Below the pieces are notes generated by a model. It worked only from the letters and a program-made list of their open reading frames with translations, ran no database searches and was not told where the DNA came from. From the NCBI GenBank assembly GCA_934277435.1, contig CAKQUE010000006.1, positions 7,747-71,746 of the forward strand: a stretch of 64,000 nt of DNA, given 5' to 3'. The position numbers were made by a program, and so were the translations under genes. This DNA comes from an uncultured Alphaproteobacteria bacterium. Lineage in GTDB: Bacteria > Pseudomonadota > Alphaproteobacteria > RF32 > CAG-239. This document shows, in pieces, positions 34,957 through 42,466 of this stretch (the first letter of the stretch is position 1; each line of letters opens with the position of its first letter).

Positions 34957-36500
34957 TGATAGCTCCATACTTCGGAAATCGGGGTGTCATCTTTGGTCAG
35001 CAGGACTCTGATTTCATCTCCATCTTCCGGCTGATAGTCTACATAAACCGTAACTCCTTTTGTTACTGGATTATATACGCTGCTGACACCATTGATTTTG
35101 CCTTTAATCGCCGAAACCTGAGGTTTAATATTGTTTTCATTGAATTTATCATTAAGTTCTTTACCCACAAAATCAATCACAAATTTGCGGTCAGTGTTGT
35201 CTAAGTTGATTCCGGAAACGCCGCCTACACCGGTTCTGGTAGCGGTAATAGAAGCCAATTCTTTATCTTTCATCACGTCATTTAACCAAATCAATCTATA
35301 AGAATAGGTATATTCTCCACCAGCTTTAATTGGCTGTTCCGGCACCCAATAAGCGACTATGTTGTCGTGAATTTCTTGCAATGACGGAATTTCTACCAGC
35401 TGCACCAAACCTTTGCCCCAATCAGACAATGGTTCAACCCATGCACTCGGGCGGTCTTGATAATTTGCCTCAAAATCCAGATAGTTTTTGATGTCGCGGT
35501 CGCGCTGCAGCAAGCCAAAACCCTTTGGATTATTATCCATAAATGAACTGATACGCAAATGTTTAGAATTATCCAGCGGACGCCACAGCCATTCGTCGTT
35601 GCCATTGTGAATCAGCAAGCCGTCGCTGTCATGAACTTCGGGACGGTAGTCATCAAATTCATGTTTGTTGTTTTCTCCAAACAAAAACATGGAAGTAAGC
35701 GGGGCAATACCGATTTTTTTGATATCGGTACGAGCAAATAGGCGTGCTTCTATATCCATTATGGTGTTAGTTCCCGGAATTATTTTGAAACTATAAGCAC
35801 CGCTTACGCTTTTGCTATCCAACAAAGCATATAATTTTATGTATTTGTCTTTAGGTTTTGGTTTTTCAATCCAAAATTCTTTGAATATTGGAAATTCTTC
35901 ACCAGTCATTTCGGCAGTGTCAATAGCCAAACCGCGAGCGGAAAGTCCGTATTTTTGACCTTTTGCCAAACCACGGAAATAGCTTGCGCCCAAAAAAGTA
36001 ACCAACTCGTCAAAATAGGCCGAAGTATTCAGCGGACTATGGATTCTAAAACCGGCATAACCCAAATTTTCAAACTGCTCTGTATGCAGATTGTTTTTGC
36101 CGTAGTCAAAAAATTTGCTGGAGTATTTAATGCTTTTTGAAACGCCGTCTATAACCTCATTTATAGGTACTGAAATTTGAAAAATGTTGCCAAGGTGGAA
36201 AAATTGAATTTCATAAGGAAGATTTTGATTGTACCACGGACCGTTTTCACGCACAAATCTGATGTCACGGTGTCCATCATAGCTAAGATTGTTCAGCTCG
36301 TCTGGCAAATGAGTGTTTGGTGCTTGATAAGGTGTAGCAGCAAGAGTTTTAGCTTTGCTGATTACACTGTCAAAAGAAAAGTTTTTTTCAATATGATTCT
36401 TTAAAATATTTTCTTGATTTGCATAGTATTTTTGCCAGCCATACCAGCCTCCGGTCCCGATACCAGCAATAACAATTAACAGAATAAGTTTTTTTAGCAT
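34944..36500 (-). CDS. opgG: Periplasmic glucans biosynthesis protein OpgG
   Basis: Periplasmic protein acting on beta-1,2-glucan backbones (OpgG/OpgD family), 518 residues. The N-terminal signal anchor (LILLIVIAGIGTGGWYGW) is followed by FSFDSVISKAKTLAATPYQA, which begins the family domain, then DELNNLSYDGHRDIRF. Later segments such as GFGLLQRDRDIKNYLDFEA and RPSAWVEPLSDWGKG are typical of the family, with a C-terminal Ig-like part. It is the first gene of opgG-orf-opgH. Confidence 0.93.
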   Translation of the reverse strand: MLKKLILLIVIAGIGTGGWYGWQKYYANQENILKNHIEKNFSFDSVISKAKTLAATPYQAPNTHLPDELNNLSYDGHRDIRFVRENGPWYNQNLPYEIQFFHLGNIFQISVPINEVIDGVSKSIKYSSKFFDYGKNNLHTEQFENLGYAGFRIHSPLNTSAYFDELVTFLGASYFRGLAKGQKYGLSARGLAIDTAEMTGEEFPIFKEFWIEKPKPKDKYIKLYALLDSKSVSGAYSFKIIPGTNTIMDIEARLFARTDIKKIGIAPLTSMFLFGENNKHEFDDYRPEVHDSDGLLIHNGNDEWLWRPLDNSKHLRISSFMDNNPKGFGLLQRDRDIKNYLDFEANYQDRPSAWVEPLSDWGKGLVQLVEIPSLQEIHDNIVAYWVPEQPIKAGGEYTYSYRLIWLNDVMKDKELASITATRTGVGGVSGINLDNTDRKFVIDFVGKELNDKFNENNIKPQVSAIKGKINGVSSVYNPVTKGVTVYVDYQPEDGDEIRVLLTKDDTPISEVWSYQWLN

Positions 36501-36602
36501 ATTAATCTCCCTAAAATTCCTATTTATTGTGGTATATAAATAAGTGTTTTGCTTGTCAATAGAGATGTTAAAAAAATATTAATAAATATAAATTTGAATT
36601 GA

Positions 36603-36632
36603 TTGACAAAAATATAAAGGATGTGATATATT
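36603..36632 (+). promoter_or_regulatory. Promoter of the lysozyme gene
   Basis: TTGACA (36603-36608), an 18-base spacer and TATATT (36627-36632). The start of transcription would fall near 36639, which makes the ATG at 36642 nearly leaderless and supports the ATG at 36654. Confidence 0.65.
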
Positions 36633-36653
36633 TAAACAAAAATGGGGGCAAAT

Positions 36654-37613
36654 ATGGTAGTAAATACAAAAGAAATGCTAAAATGTTGCTTAAAAAAAGT
36701 GGCTGAGCGTAAGCATAACTTAGCTACCAAAATTATGGCATTGACAATGGTTTTGTCTGCAAATGCAGCCAAGGACACTCCTGCCGCAACCAAAGATAAA
36801 GTTGTTCCTAAAAAAGAAGTTAAAGCAGAAAACGATAAATTTGCCAAATATCGTTCGGCTGAAAAAGATGTTATTCAGCAGCTCGTGTTTTATGAAGGTT
36901 GCGTGCGTAAGGCTTATCAGGATAGAGTTGGAATTTGGACGGTAGGAATTGGAAATACCAAGCGCCCGAGTGGAGAAAAAGTTACTCAGCGTGACAAGTT
37001 AATTAATAATAAACAGATTTACAATTACGTTACAGCTCATTTAGAAAGAGAAATTTATCCGGCATTGGATAAATATATTAACCGAGATTTGTCGCCAAAT
37101 GAAAAAGCGGCTGTTATCAGTTTGTGCTATAATTGCGGAACAAAGGTTTTGGGGCAAAACGGAAAAAGGTCAGCCTTAGCTGAGGCAATTAATAAAAACG
37201 ACACAAAAGGTATAATAAAAGGTTTTATGGCACGTGTTTCTACCAGAAAAGAAAGATTTGTTAATCATTTAGCCGTGCGGCGGGCACTTGAGCTGGAAAC
37301 ATATTTTGGTCATTTGAAACAAAGTGATATTAATATGTTTTATGTTGGCGGACAAAGAGGATTAGAAATTAGCGATATTTTGCAAAAAGACAAAAATGGA
37401 AGATATACAATATTAAAGGAAGACGCAAATACCATCAATAATTTGGTATCTCATTGTATGAGAGCGCCTTCTGCCGATAAAGCGCCGGAATATGCGTGGT
37501 TTGGCGGTGATAAAAGAGTGTCAGAGTTTGCTAATTTGAGCAATGAAACATACTATGCTCAGGTTAAAGATTTTCAAAATGCAAATATTTCTAAAGAAAA
37601 CGGCAGAATGTAA
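36654..37613 (+). CDS. Secreted GH24 (T4-type) lysozyme
   Basis: A 319-residue muramidase. A basic N terminus is followed by a hydrophobic stretch (ATKIMALTMVLSANA), likely a signal peptide, then a Lys-rich linker. The GH24 domain begins near residue 72: FYEGCVRKAYQDRVGIWTVG has Glu81, Asp90 and Thr96 (numbered from this start) with exactly the T4 lysozyme spacing of Glu11-Asp20-Thr26. LSPNEKAAVISLCYNCG matches the helical part. A C-terminal extension of about 100 residues is not recognised. The ATG at 36654 has GGGGG upstream; one at 36642 would be almost leaderless. There are no phage structural genes nearby. It probably cuts peptidoglycan in the periplasm or outside. Confidence 0.85.
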   Translation: MVVNTKEMLKCCLKKVAERKHNLATKIMALTMVLSANAAKDTPAATKDKVVPKKEVKAENDKFAKYRSAEKDVIQQLVFYEGCVRKAYQDRVGIWTVGIGNTKRPSGEKVTQRDKLINNKQIYNYVTAHLEREIYPALDKYINRDLSPNEKAAVISLCYNCGTKVLGQNGKRSALAEAINKNDTKGIIKGFMARVSTRKERFVNHLAVRRALELETYFGHLKQSDINMFYVGGQRGLEISDILQKDKNGRYTILKEDANTINNLVSHCMRAPSADKAPEYAWFGGDKRVSEFANLSNETYYAQVKDFQNANISKENGRM

Positions 37614-37625
37614 AAGGGTTATATT

Positions 37626-37970
37626 ATGGAACATCCAGAAACAGAATTAGAAGTTTTTTCTCCTTTATCTATACAGGAATACATAAGATTGATGACAGCG
37701 GCTCACTATATAAATTTGGGCGCGGATTCTGGTGCGGCTCGTTTTAGCATAACTCCAGAAAATTTTGCCAAGATGGATTCTGAACCGTTGAAAGCGGCGC
37801 TAATCGGGCTGAACTTGAAGTATAATGCTGCCGAACAGGTTTTAGAAGTTACGGCAGACGAAGCTTTTTTACATTTGTATGAAAATAAAATTATGAATGA
37901 AGTGGCGCGTGTTTTTGCCATAAATTATAAAAATCGCTACGCTTCAAAAATTATGGTCGAAAATGTGTGA
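37626..37970 (+). CDS. Uncharacterised small protein downstream of lysozyme
   Basis: A 114-residue soluble protein without recognised domain, acidic at the N terminus (HPETELEVF) and mixed helical/strand afterwards. It starts 12 bases after the lysozyme stop and overlaps the DUF4186 gene by eight bases, so it is probably in one operon with both. The ribosome site is weak (AAGGG). Confidence 0.55.
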   Translation: MEHPETELEVFSPLSIQEYIRLMTAAHYINLGADSGAARFSITPENFAKMDSEPLKAALIGLNLKYNAAEQVLEVTADEAFLHLYENKIMNEVARVFAINYKNRYASKIMVENV

Positions 37971-38319
37971 TGAACTATTTGCAAAGTTAGCAAAGTCAAA
38001 GTTCCGCAGTAGTTTTCATCTGTCAGAAAAAGATAAGGCATATATAAAAGACAAAGGTTTGGAAACAATTCGCCGTCATGCCGCCGACTTTGTGGAAAAA
38101 CGTTTATCTCCTCCAGCTAGGTTGCTTAAAAATGACGGCAAACAAACACCTATGCGCGGACATCCGGTGTTTGTTGCACAGCACGCCTGTGCTTGCTGCT
38201 GCCGTCAATGTTTGTCTAAATGGCATAATATAGATGCAAATCACTGGCTGACCGAAGCGGAGCAAGCATATATTGTCAATATTTTAATGAGCTGGATAAA
38301 AAAAGAATATGTCGACTAA
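37963..38319 (+). CDS. DUF4186 family protein
   Basis: A 118-residue protein matching DUF4186: SKFRSSFHLSEKDKAYI, then NDGKQTPMRGHPVFVAQHAC, CCRQCLSKWHNI, and a C-terminal YIVNILMSWI. The conserved His and Cys (HACACCCRQC) suggest metal binding. Family function is unknown. It overlaps the previous gene by eight bases. Confidence 0.75.
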   Translation: MCDELFAKLAKSKFRSSFHLSEKDKAYIKDKGLETIRRHAADFVEKRLSPPARLLKNDGKQTPMRGHPVFVAQHACACCCRQCLSKWHNIDANHWLTEAEQAYIVNILMSWIKKEYVD

Positions 38320-38349
38320 AGTCGTACGAAACAGAAAAAAGTTGCAGTG

Positions 38350-38478
38350 ATGAAAAAATCTAAAAATATCGAGCGTTAGCCTCAAAAAAATAATATTCTT
38401 AAAAAGCGTTTAAAAGGCTTTACTTTTGGTGCGATACTGGTTATACAGATTACATTGATTATATTATTGTTTAACTAA
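38350..38478 (+). pseudogene. Small membrane ORF broken by an in-frame TAG
   Basis: ATG at 38350 opens nine codons (KKSKNIER) and then TAG at 38377-38379. The same frame continues for 32 more codons to TAA at 38476, with a basic stretch and a good single membrane span (FGAILVIQITLIILLF). It looks like a 42-codon one-span microprotein inactivated by one stop, or one that starts later. There is no strong ribosome site. Confidence 0.4.
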
Positions 38479-38487
38479 TTATTATCT

Positions 38488-38769
38488 ATGGTACAAAAAA
38501 TTGAATTAAACGCATTAAAAGAAAACAAGGTTATTTCTTTAAATGTTCCCAGTGGTAGACGAGTTAGGCACAGCGTTAGCTCAATGTCTACCAGTGGTCA
38601 TTACGCCTCAAAATCCGTTTGGTCTGTAGACAAGAAACCGATTTTGGAGATTACCAACACAATATATGGACGTTGGCGTATAATTGTTAAGGGGAGCAAG
38701 GTTGACGGCTATTATTTTGAGCCGAAAGAAAAATCTCCTTATCGTTGGAAAGTAAAGTTTGTTTATTAA
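38488..38769 (+). CDS. Uncharacterised 93-residue protein
   Basis: A basic protein of unknown family with a beta-rich look: VISLNVPSGRRVRHSVSSM, then WRIIVKGSKVDGYYF. No signal peptide or membrane span. No clear ribosome site precedes the ATG, but a good terminator 10 bases after the stop supports expression. It lies downstream of the DUF4186 gene and the broken small ORF. Confidence 0.5.
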   Translation: MVQKIELNALKENKVISLNVPSGRRVRHSVSSMSTSGHYASKSVWSVDKKPILEITNTIYGRWRIIVKGSKVDGYYFEPKEKSPYRWKVKFVY

Positions 38770-38778
38770 ACTACAATG

Positions 38779-38817
38779 AAAAATCCCTGCCTTATACCAT
38801 TAAGCCGGGGATTTTTT
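38779..38817 (+). terminator. Terminator after the 93-residue gene
   Basis: Stem AAAAATCCC (38779-38787) with GGGATTTTT (38808-38816), a 20-base loop and a T run. Confidence 0.75.
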
Positions 38818-38888
38818 GTGCGTTGAGGATTTTTTTTACTCTGCCCCCATTTAATGATGAACCTTAAGTTTTCGCTGCGCTTGCAGAA

Positions 38889-38914
38889 AAAAACTGTCAT
38901 TTTAGACAGTTTTT
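38889..38914. terminator. Isolated bidirectional terminator-like hairpin
   Basis: Perfect 10-bp stem AAAAACTGTC (38889-38898) with GACAGTTTTT (38905-38914), A run before and T run after. No gene ends next to it; it lies 44 bases left of the tRNA-Ser terminator and may be a back-up terminator. Confidence 0.6.
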
Positions 38915-38957
38915 CCTTAGCGCGCCTTACGGTTCGAGCCCTACCGCTTTTACCACA

Positions 38958-38998
38958 CAATAAAACCCCACAGGGACAAGCCCCATGGGGTTTTATTG
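38958..38998 (-). terminator. Terminator paired into the CCA end of tRNA-Ser
   Basis: 13-bp perfect stem CAATAAAACCCCA (38958-38970) with 38986-38998. The arm nearest the tRNA includes two bases of its encoded CCA. The CCAATAAAAC sequence at the tRNA end is the same as at tRNA-Arg. Confidence 0.75.
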
Positions 38999-39085
38999 GC
39001 GGAGCGTACAGGACTCGAACCTGTGCATCCTTTTAAGGGGATGACGGATTAGCAATCCGCTGCATTACCACTCTGCCAACGCTCC
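38997..39085 (-). tRNA. tRNA-Ser (anticodon GCT), CCA encoded
   Basis: Class II tRNA of 89 bases on the minus strand: acceptor GGAGCGT with ACGCTCC, D arm GGCAGAGTGGTAATGC, anticodon stem GGAT/ATCC with loop TGCTA giving GCT (Ser, AGC/AGU), a long variable arm (CATCCCCTTAAAAGGATG) and T arm with GGTTCGAGTCC. CCA is encoded. Confidence 0.96.
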
Positions 39086-39103
39086 ATAAATGATAACGAC
39101 ATA

Positions 39104-39132
39104 CTTTTAGCTTATGTTTTTACTCTAGTCAA
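39104..39132 (-). promoter_or_regulatory. Probable tRNA-Ser promoter
   Basis: On the minus strand TTGACT (39132-39127), a 17-base spacer and TAAAAG (39109-39104) would start transcription about 12 bases before the tRNA. Confidence 0.5.
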
Positions 39133-39215
39133 TAACTTTTTTAATTTTTTGCAAATTATTCTCAACTATTGAAATTTTTTTAATACCTACTATCTTCACA
39201 GCAAGGAGAAAACTC

Positions 39216-39527
39216 ATGGAATTATATTTGCTTATATCGCTTGTTTTTATTTATTTAATCACCGCTGCTATGGTCAATAAAAACGTGGTACATCGGATAT
39301 GGACACTGGCTTTTATTGCCGCGTTTGCGGTGACGGCAGTGGCAATAGGCTTTTTACGCGTGACCAATCAAGATGTGATGATGTCGGCGGATAACTTGAA
39401 TTGGTACTATCTTTTATATATTTTCGGTTCTATGTCGGTGGTGCTTGGCGTCATAAACCTGTGGATGTACCGCAAACCTTTGTGGCAGATTTTACACAAT
39501 GATGATGTTGAAGAAGACAAAGAATAA
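39216..39527 (+). CDS. Small inner-membrane protein, three spans
   Basis: A 103-residue hydrophobic protein with three predicted spans (about 2-20, 28-48, 65-86) and an acidic cytoplasmic tail (DDVEEDKE). AAGGAG lies eight bases upstream of the ATG. No family is recognised. It precedes the FAD oxidoreductase gene by 51 bases and may share its transcript. Confidence 0.65.
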   Translation: MELYLLISLVFIYLITAAMVNKNVVHRIWTLAFIAAFAVTAVAIGFLRVTNQDVMMSADNLNWYYLLYIFGSMSVVLGVINLWMYRKPLWQILHNDDVEEDKE

Positions 39528-39578
39528 TTGCAAATTTATGTTTTTTGTGTAATATACCCCCTAACAAAGGGGGATATT

Positions 39579-41150
39579 ATGTTACGCATTAACAATATTT
39601 CTATGCCGCTGAACGCAAACGAGCAGCAGTTGAAGCAAAAAGCAGCGCAAAAACTAGGAGTGAAAGAAAATGAACTCCAAAATTTTACCGTTTCCAAAAA
39701 ATCGGTAGATGCGCGCAACAAAAATAATGTGCATTTTGTTTATAGTGTGGATTGCAATTCGGCTTCAACAGTGCGTGACAAAGATATTGAGCAGCTGCCA
39801 GAGGTAGAAAAACTAACCTTTAATATAAAAAGTGACGGCGTGCGTCCGATTGTGGTTGGCAGCGGTCCTGCCGGTATGTTTGCTGGTTTGGCTTTGGCGG
39901 AAGCCGGACTAAATCCCATAATTTTAGAGCGTGGAGCACCGGTGGAACAACGCCAAAAAGATGTGGCGGCGTTTTGGCATGGCGGCGAGCTGAAAATAAA
40001 TTCTAACGTGCAGTTCGGAGAAGGCGGTGCAGGTACTTTTTCGGACGGTAAACTTATGACCGGTATCAAAAAAGACAAGTTTACAGCCAAAGTGTTGCAA
40101 GAATTTGCTGCGGCTGGTGCTCCTCAAGAAATTCTTTATTTGGCAAAGCCGCATATTGGGACGGATAAATTGCGTCTGGTTGTCAAAAACATTCGGCAAA
40201 AAATTCTGTCTTTAGGCGGAGAATATCGTTTTAACAGTCAGTTGACCGGTCTTGTTATCAAAAATGACAAACTTGTGGCGGTTAAAGTTACTGATGAAAA
40301 AGCAACTTATGAATTGCCGGCGAATAAGCTGTTTTTGGCTATCGGGCATAGTGCGCGCGATACTTTTGAAATGCTGCATAATAGCGGAGTGCATATGGAG
40401 CAAAAACCATTTTCAGTCGGCGCCCGAATAGAACATAGGCAAACGCTGATAAATAAGGCGCAATACGGCAAAGCGGCGGAAAGTCCATATTTGGGCGCGG
40501 CAGATTATAAAATGGCGGTGCATTTGCCAAACGGACGCTCTGTCTATACGTTTTGTATGTGTCCTGGCGGTGTGGTTGTGGCAGCGGCTTCCGAAAAAGG
40601 ACGTGTAGTGACAAACGGTATGAGCGAATTTGCCCGTGCGGCCGAAAATGCTAATTCGGCTTTGCTGGTTGGTGTTTCCGAAAAAGATTTTGGCAGTAAT
40701 AGTCCGCTGGCCGGTATGTATTTTCAGCGCAAACTAGAGGAAAATGCTTTTATTGCCGGTGACAGTTCATATCGCGCGCCAGCGGTTTTGGTCGGCGATT
40801 TTTTGCGCTGCAAAGTTTCGCAAAAATTGGGCGAGGTGCGTCCAACCTATCTTCCGGGGGTCGCTTTAGGCGGATTTAAGCAGGTTTTGCCGTCAGAAAT
40901 AGCCGATTCTCTGCGTTTAGGTATAGTAGAAATGGCTAAAAAATTGCACGGTTTTGATTGCTATGACGCGGTTTTGACCGGAGTCGAAACCCGTAGTTCA
41001 TCGCCAGTCAGAATAGTGCGCAATGAAACGATGCAAAGTAATATTGAAGGGCTGTATCCATGCGGTGAGGGCGCGGGCTACGCTGGTGGCATAACCTCGG
41101 CGGCGGCAGATGGCCTGAAAGCTGTTTACGCTTTGCAGCAGGATAAATAA
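39579..41150 (+). CDS. FAD-dependent NAD(P)-type oxidoreductase
   Basis: A 523-residue flavoprotein of the uncharacterised FAD-dependent dehydrogenase type (COG2509-like). A 90-residue N-terminal domain precedes the Rossmann FAD motif PIVVGSGPAGMFAGLALAEA near residue 92. Further marks are NVQFGEGGAGTFSDGKLMTG and the C-terminal PCGEGAGYAGGITSAAADG, which binds the flavin. The start at 39579 follows AAAGGGGGA; an in-frame ATG 17 codons upstream lacks a site. Substrate unknown. Confidence 0.85.
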   Translation: MLRINNISMPLNANEQQLKQKAAQKLGVKENELQNFTVSKKSVDARNKNNVHFVYSVDCNSASTVRDKDIEQLPEVEKLTFNIKSDGVRPIVVGSGPAGMFAGLALAEAGLNPIILERGAPVEQRQKDVAAFWHGGELKINSNVQFGEGGAGTFSDGKLMTGIKKDKFTAKVLQEFAAAGAPQEILYLAKPHIGTDKLRLVVKNIRQKILSLGGEYRFNSQLTGLVIKNDKLVAVKVTDEKATYELPANKLFLAIGHSARDTFEMLHNSGVHMEQKPFSVGARIEHRQTLINKAQYGKAAESPYLGAADYKMAVHLPNGRSVYTFCMCPGGVVVAAASEKGRVVTNGMSEFARAAENANSALLVGVSEKDFGSNSPLAGMYFQRKLEENAFIAGDSSYRAPAVLVGDFLRCKVSQKLGEVRPTYLPGVALGGFKQVLPSEIADSLRLGIVEMAKKLHGFDCYDAVLTGVETRSSSPVRIVRNETMQSNIEGLYPCGEGAGYAGGITSAAADGLKAVYALQQDK

Positions 41151-41159
41151 AAATATATA

Positions 41160-41202
41160 TTGACAGCAAAAATGCTCTGTCTATACTGAACAAAAATAGA
41201 AC
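41160..41202 (+). promoter_or_regulatory. sigma70 promoter with alphaproteobacterial LexA box
   Basis: TTGACA (41160-41165), a 16-base spacer and TATACT (41182-41187) form a near-consensus promoter. Immediately after it GAAC-AAAAATA-GAAC (41188-41202) matches the alphaproteobacterial LexA operator GAAC-N7-GAAC exactly and would cover the transcription start. This predicts SOS control of the polymerase gene that follows. Confidence 0.88.
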
Positions 41203-41214
41203 AAAGTGTTGACA

Positions 41215-42366
41215 ATGTCAAAAATAGCGTTAGTAGATTGCGATAGTTTTTTTGTTTCGTGCGAACAGGCCGAAAATCCGGCTTTGCGCGGCAGAGCCGT
41301 GTGCGTTGTTTCTGGCAGCAACGGCTGTGTGGTATCTCGTTCGCGCGAGGCTAAAACAGTTGGTGTAAAAATGGGGCAGCCATGTTTTATGGCTAAAAAA
41401 GAGTTTCCAAATGTTTGCTATCTCAATGGCCGTAATGGTTTGTATAAGCAATATTCGCAAAAAGTGATGGCTTGTCTCAAAAATTTTACGCCTGATGTAG
41501 AGGTTTGTTCTATTGACGAAGCATATCTAAATATGCATGGTCTTGATAGACTCTATCATCAAGATTTTATGCAGCTGGCAAAAACGATTCGGCAAAAAGT
41601 TTGGCAAGATTGCGGGATTCCTGTTTCTATTGGCGTCAGCTCTTCCAAATTGTTGGCAAAATTGGCGAGTGACAAGGCTAAAAACAGCGGCGGAGTATAT
41701 ATTATTAATCAAACGGATTTATCACAGGTGCTGCAAGAAACTCAATTGGAAGATGTTTGTGGTTTTGGTCGCCAACATACGGCAAAAATGAAAATGTCCG
41801 GTATCTTTAATTGTGCCGAATTTGTAGCGCAAAGCGATAGTTGGGTACGTAAAAATTTGGGAATTGTCGGACTTGATTTAAAATATGAATTGCTCGGCCA
41901 TTTGGTCAACAAAATAAAAACTGAACAAAGTTTGCCAAAATCGATTCAGAGTACTTCGGCTTTAAGCAAATTTACCACAGATATGGCTGTGCTGAGGGCT
42001 TCGTTAAAATATCATGTGCATAGCGCCAGTCAAAAACTGCGGGCAGAAGATTGCTATTGTCAAACTGTGGGGATAATGCTGAGAACTAAAGATTTTCAAA
42101 TTTATACAAATAGTGTGAAATTGCCGCAACCTACCAATGGTGAACAAGAGCTTTTTGCGGCGGCGCAAGGTCTGCTTCCTAAAATTTATAATCCGGAGAT
42201 TTTATATCGCAGCAGCGGCGTGACCTTGGAACATTTGCTCAGCAGCAAGGATTTTCAGCCCAATTTATTTGCTCAGCCTGAATATAAAGATGACAAAGTC
42301 AGTCGTGTGTTAGATGAACTAGAAAAAAAGTTTGGCAAAGATATTGTTAAAAATGGATTATTTTAA
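41215..42366 (+). CDS. umuC: Y-family DNA polymerase (UmuC-like)
   Basis: Error-prone translesion polymerase, 383 residues. N-terminal VDCDSFFVSCEQ supplies the first metal aspartate, NGCVVSRSREAKTVGVKMGQ is the UmuC-type fingers motif, and CSIDEAYLN holds the catalytic Asp-Glu pair. GIPVSIGVSSSKLLAKLAS follows, and the little-finger domain occupies the last about 140 residues. It is shorter than E. coli UmuC (422), and no umuD lies beside it. The ATG at 41215 has a poor ribosome site; GTG at 41206 is an alternative start. Transcription should come from the LexA-controlled promoter directly upstream. Confidence 0.85.
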   Translation: MSKIALVDCDSFFVSCEQAENPALRGRAVCVVSGSNGCVVSRSREAKTVGVKMGQPCFMAKKEFPNVCYLNGRNGLYKQYSQKVMACLKNFTPDVEVCSIDEAYLNMHGLDRLYHQDFMQLAKTIRQKVWQDCGIPVSIGVSSSKLLAKLASDKAKNSGGVYIINQTDLSQVLQETQLEDVCGFGRQHTAKMKMSGIFNCAEFVAQSDSWVRKNLGIVGLDLKYELLGHLVNKIKTEQSLPKSIQSTSALSKFTTDMAVLRASLKYHVHSASQKLRAEDCYCQTVGIMLRTKDFQIYTNSVKLPQPTNGEQELFAAAQGLLPKIYNPEILYRSSGVTLEHLLSSKDFQPNLFAQPEYKDDKVSRVLDELEKKFGKDIVKNGLF

Positions 42367-42466
42367 TAATTAGAAAAAATAAACAAAAATTGACAAATTT
42401 ATATTGCAGTAAAAATAAAAATATGTTTTAATGAAGAAACATAAAAAATCTTGGAGGAGATGTCAC

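Noticed and set aside
36654..38319. Prophage lysis cassette
   Set aside because: No holin, spanin, structural or integrase gene is found; the lysozyme has its own signal peptide and promoter.
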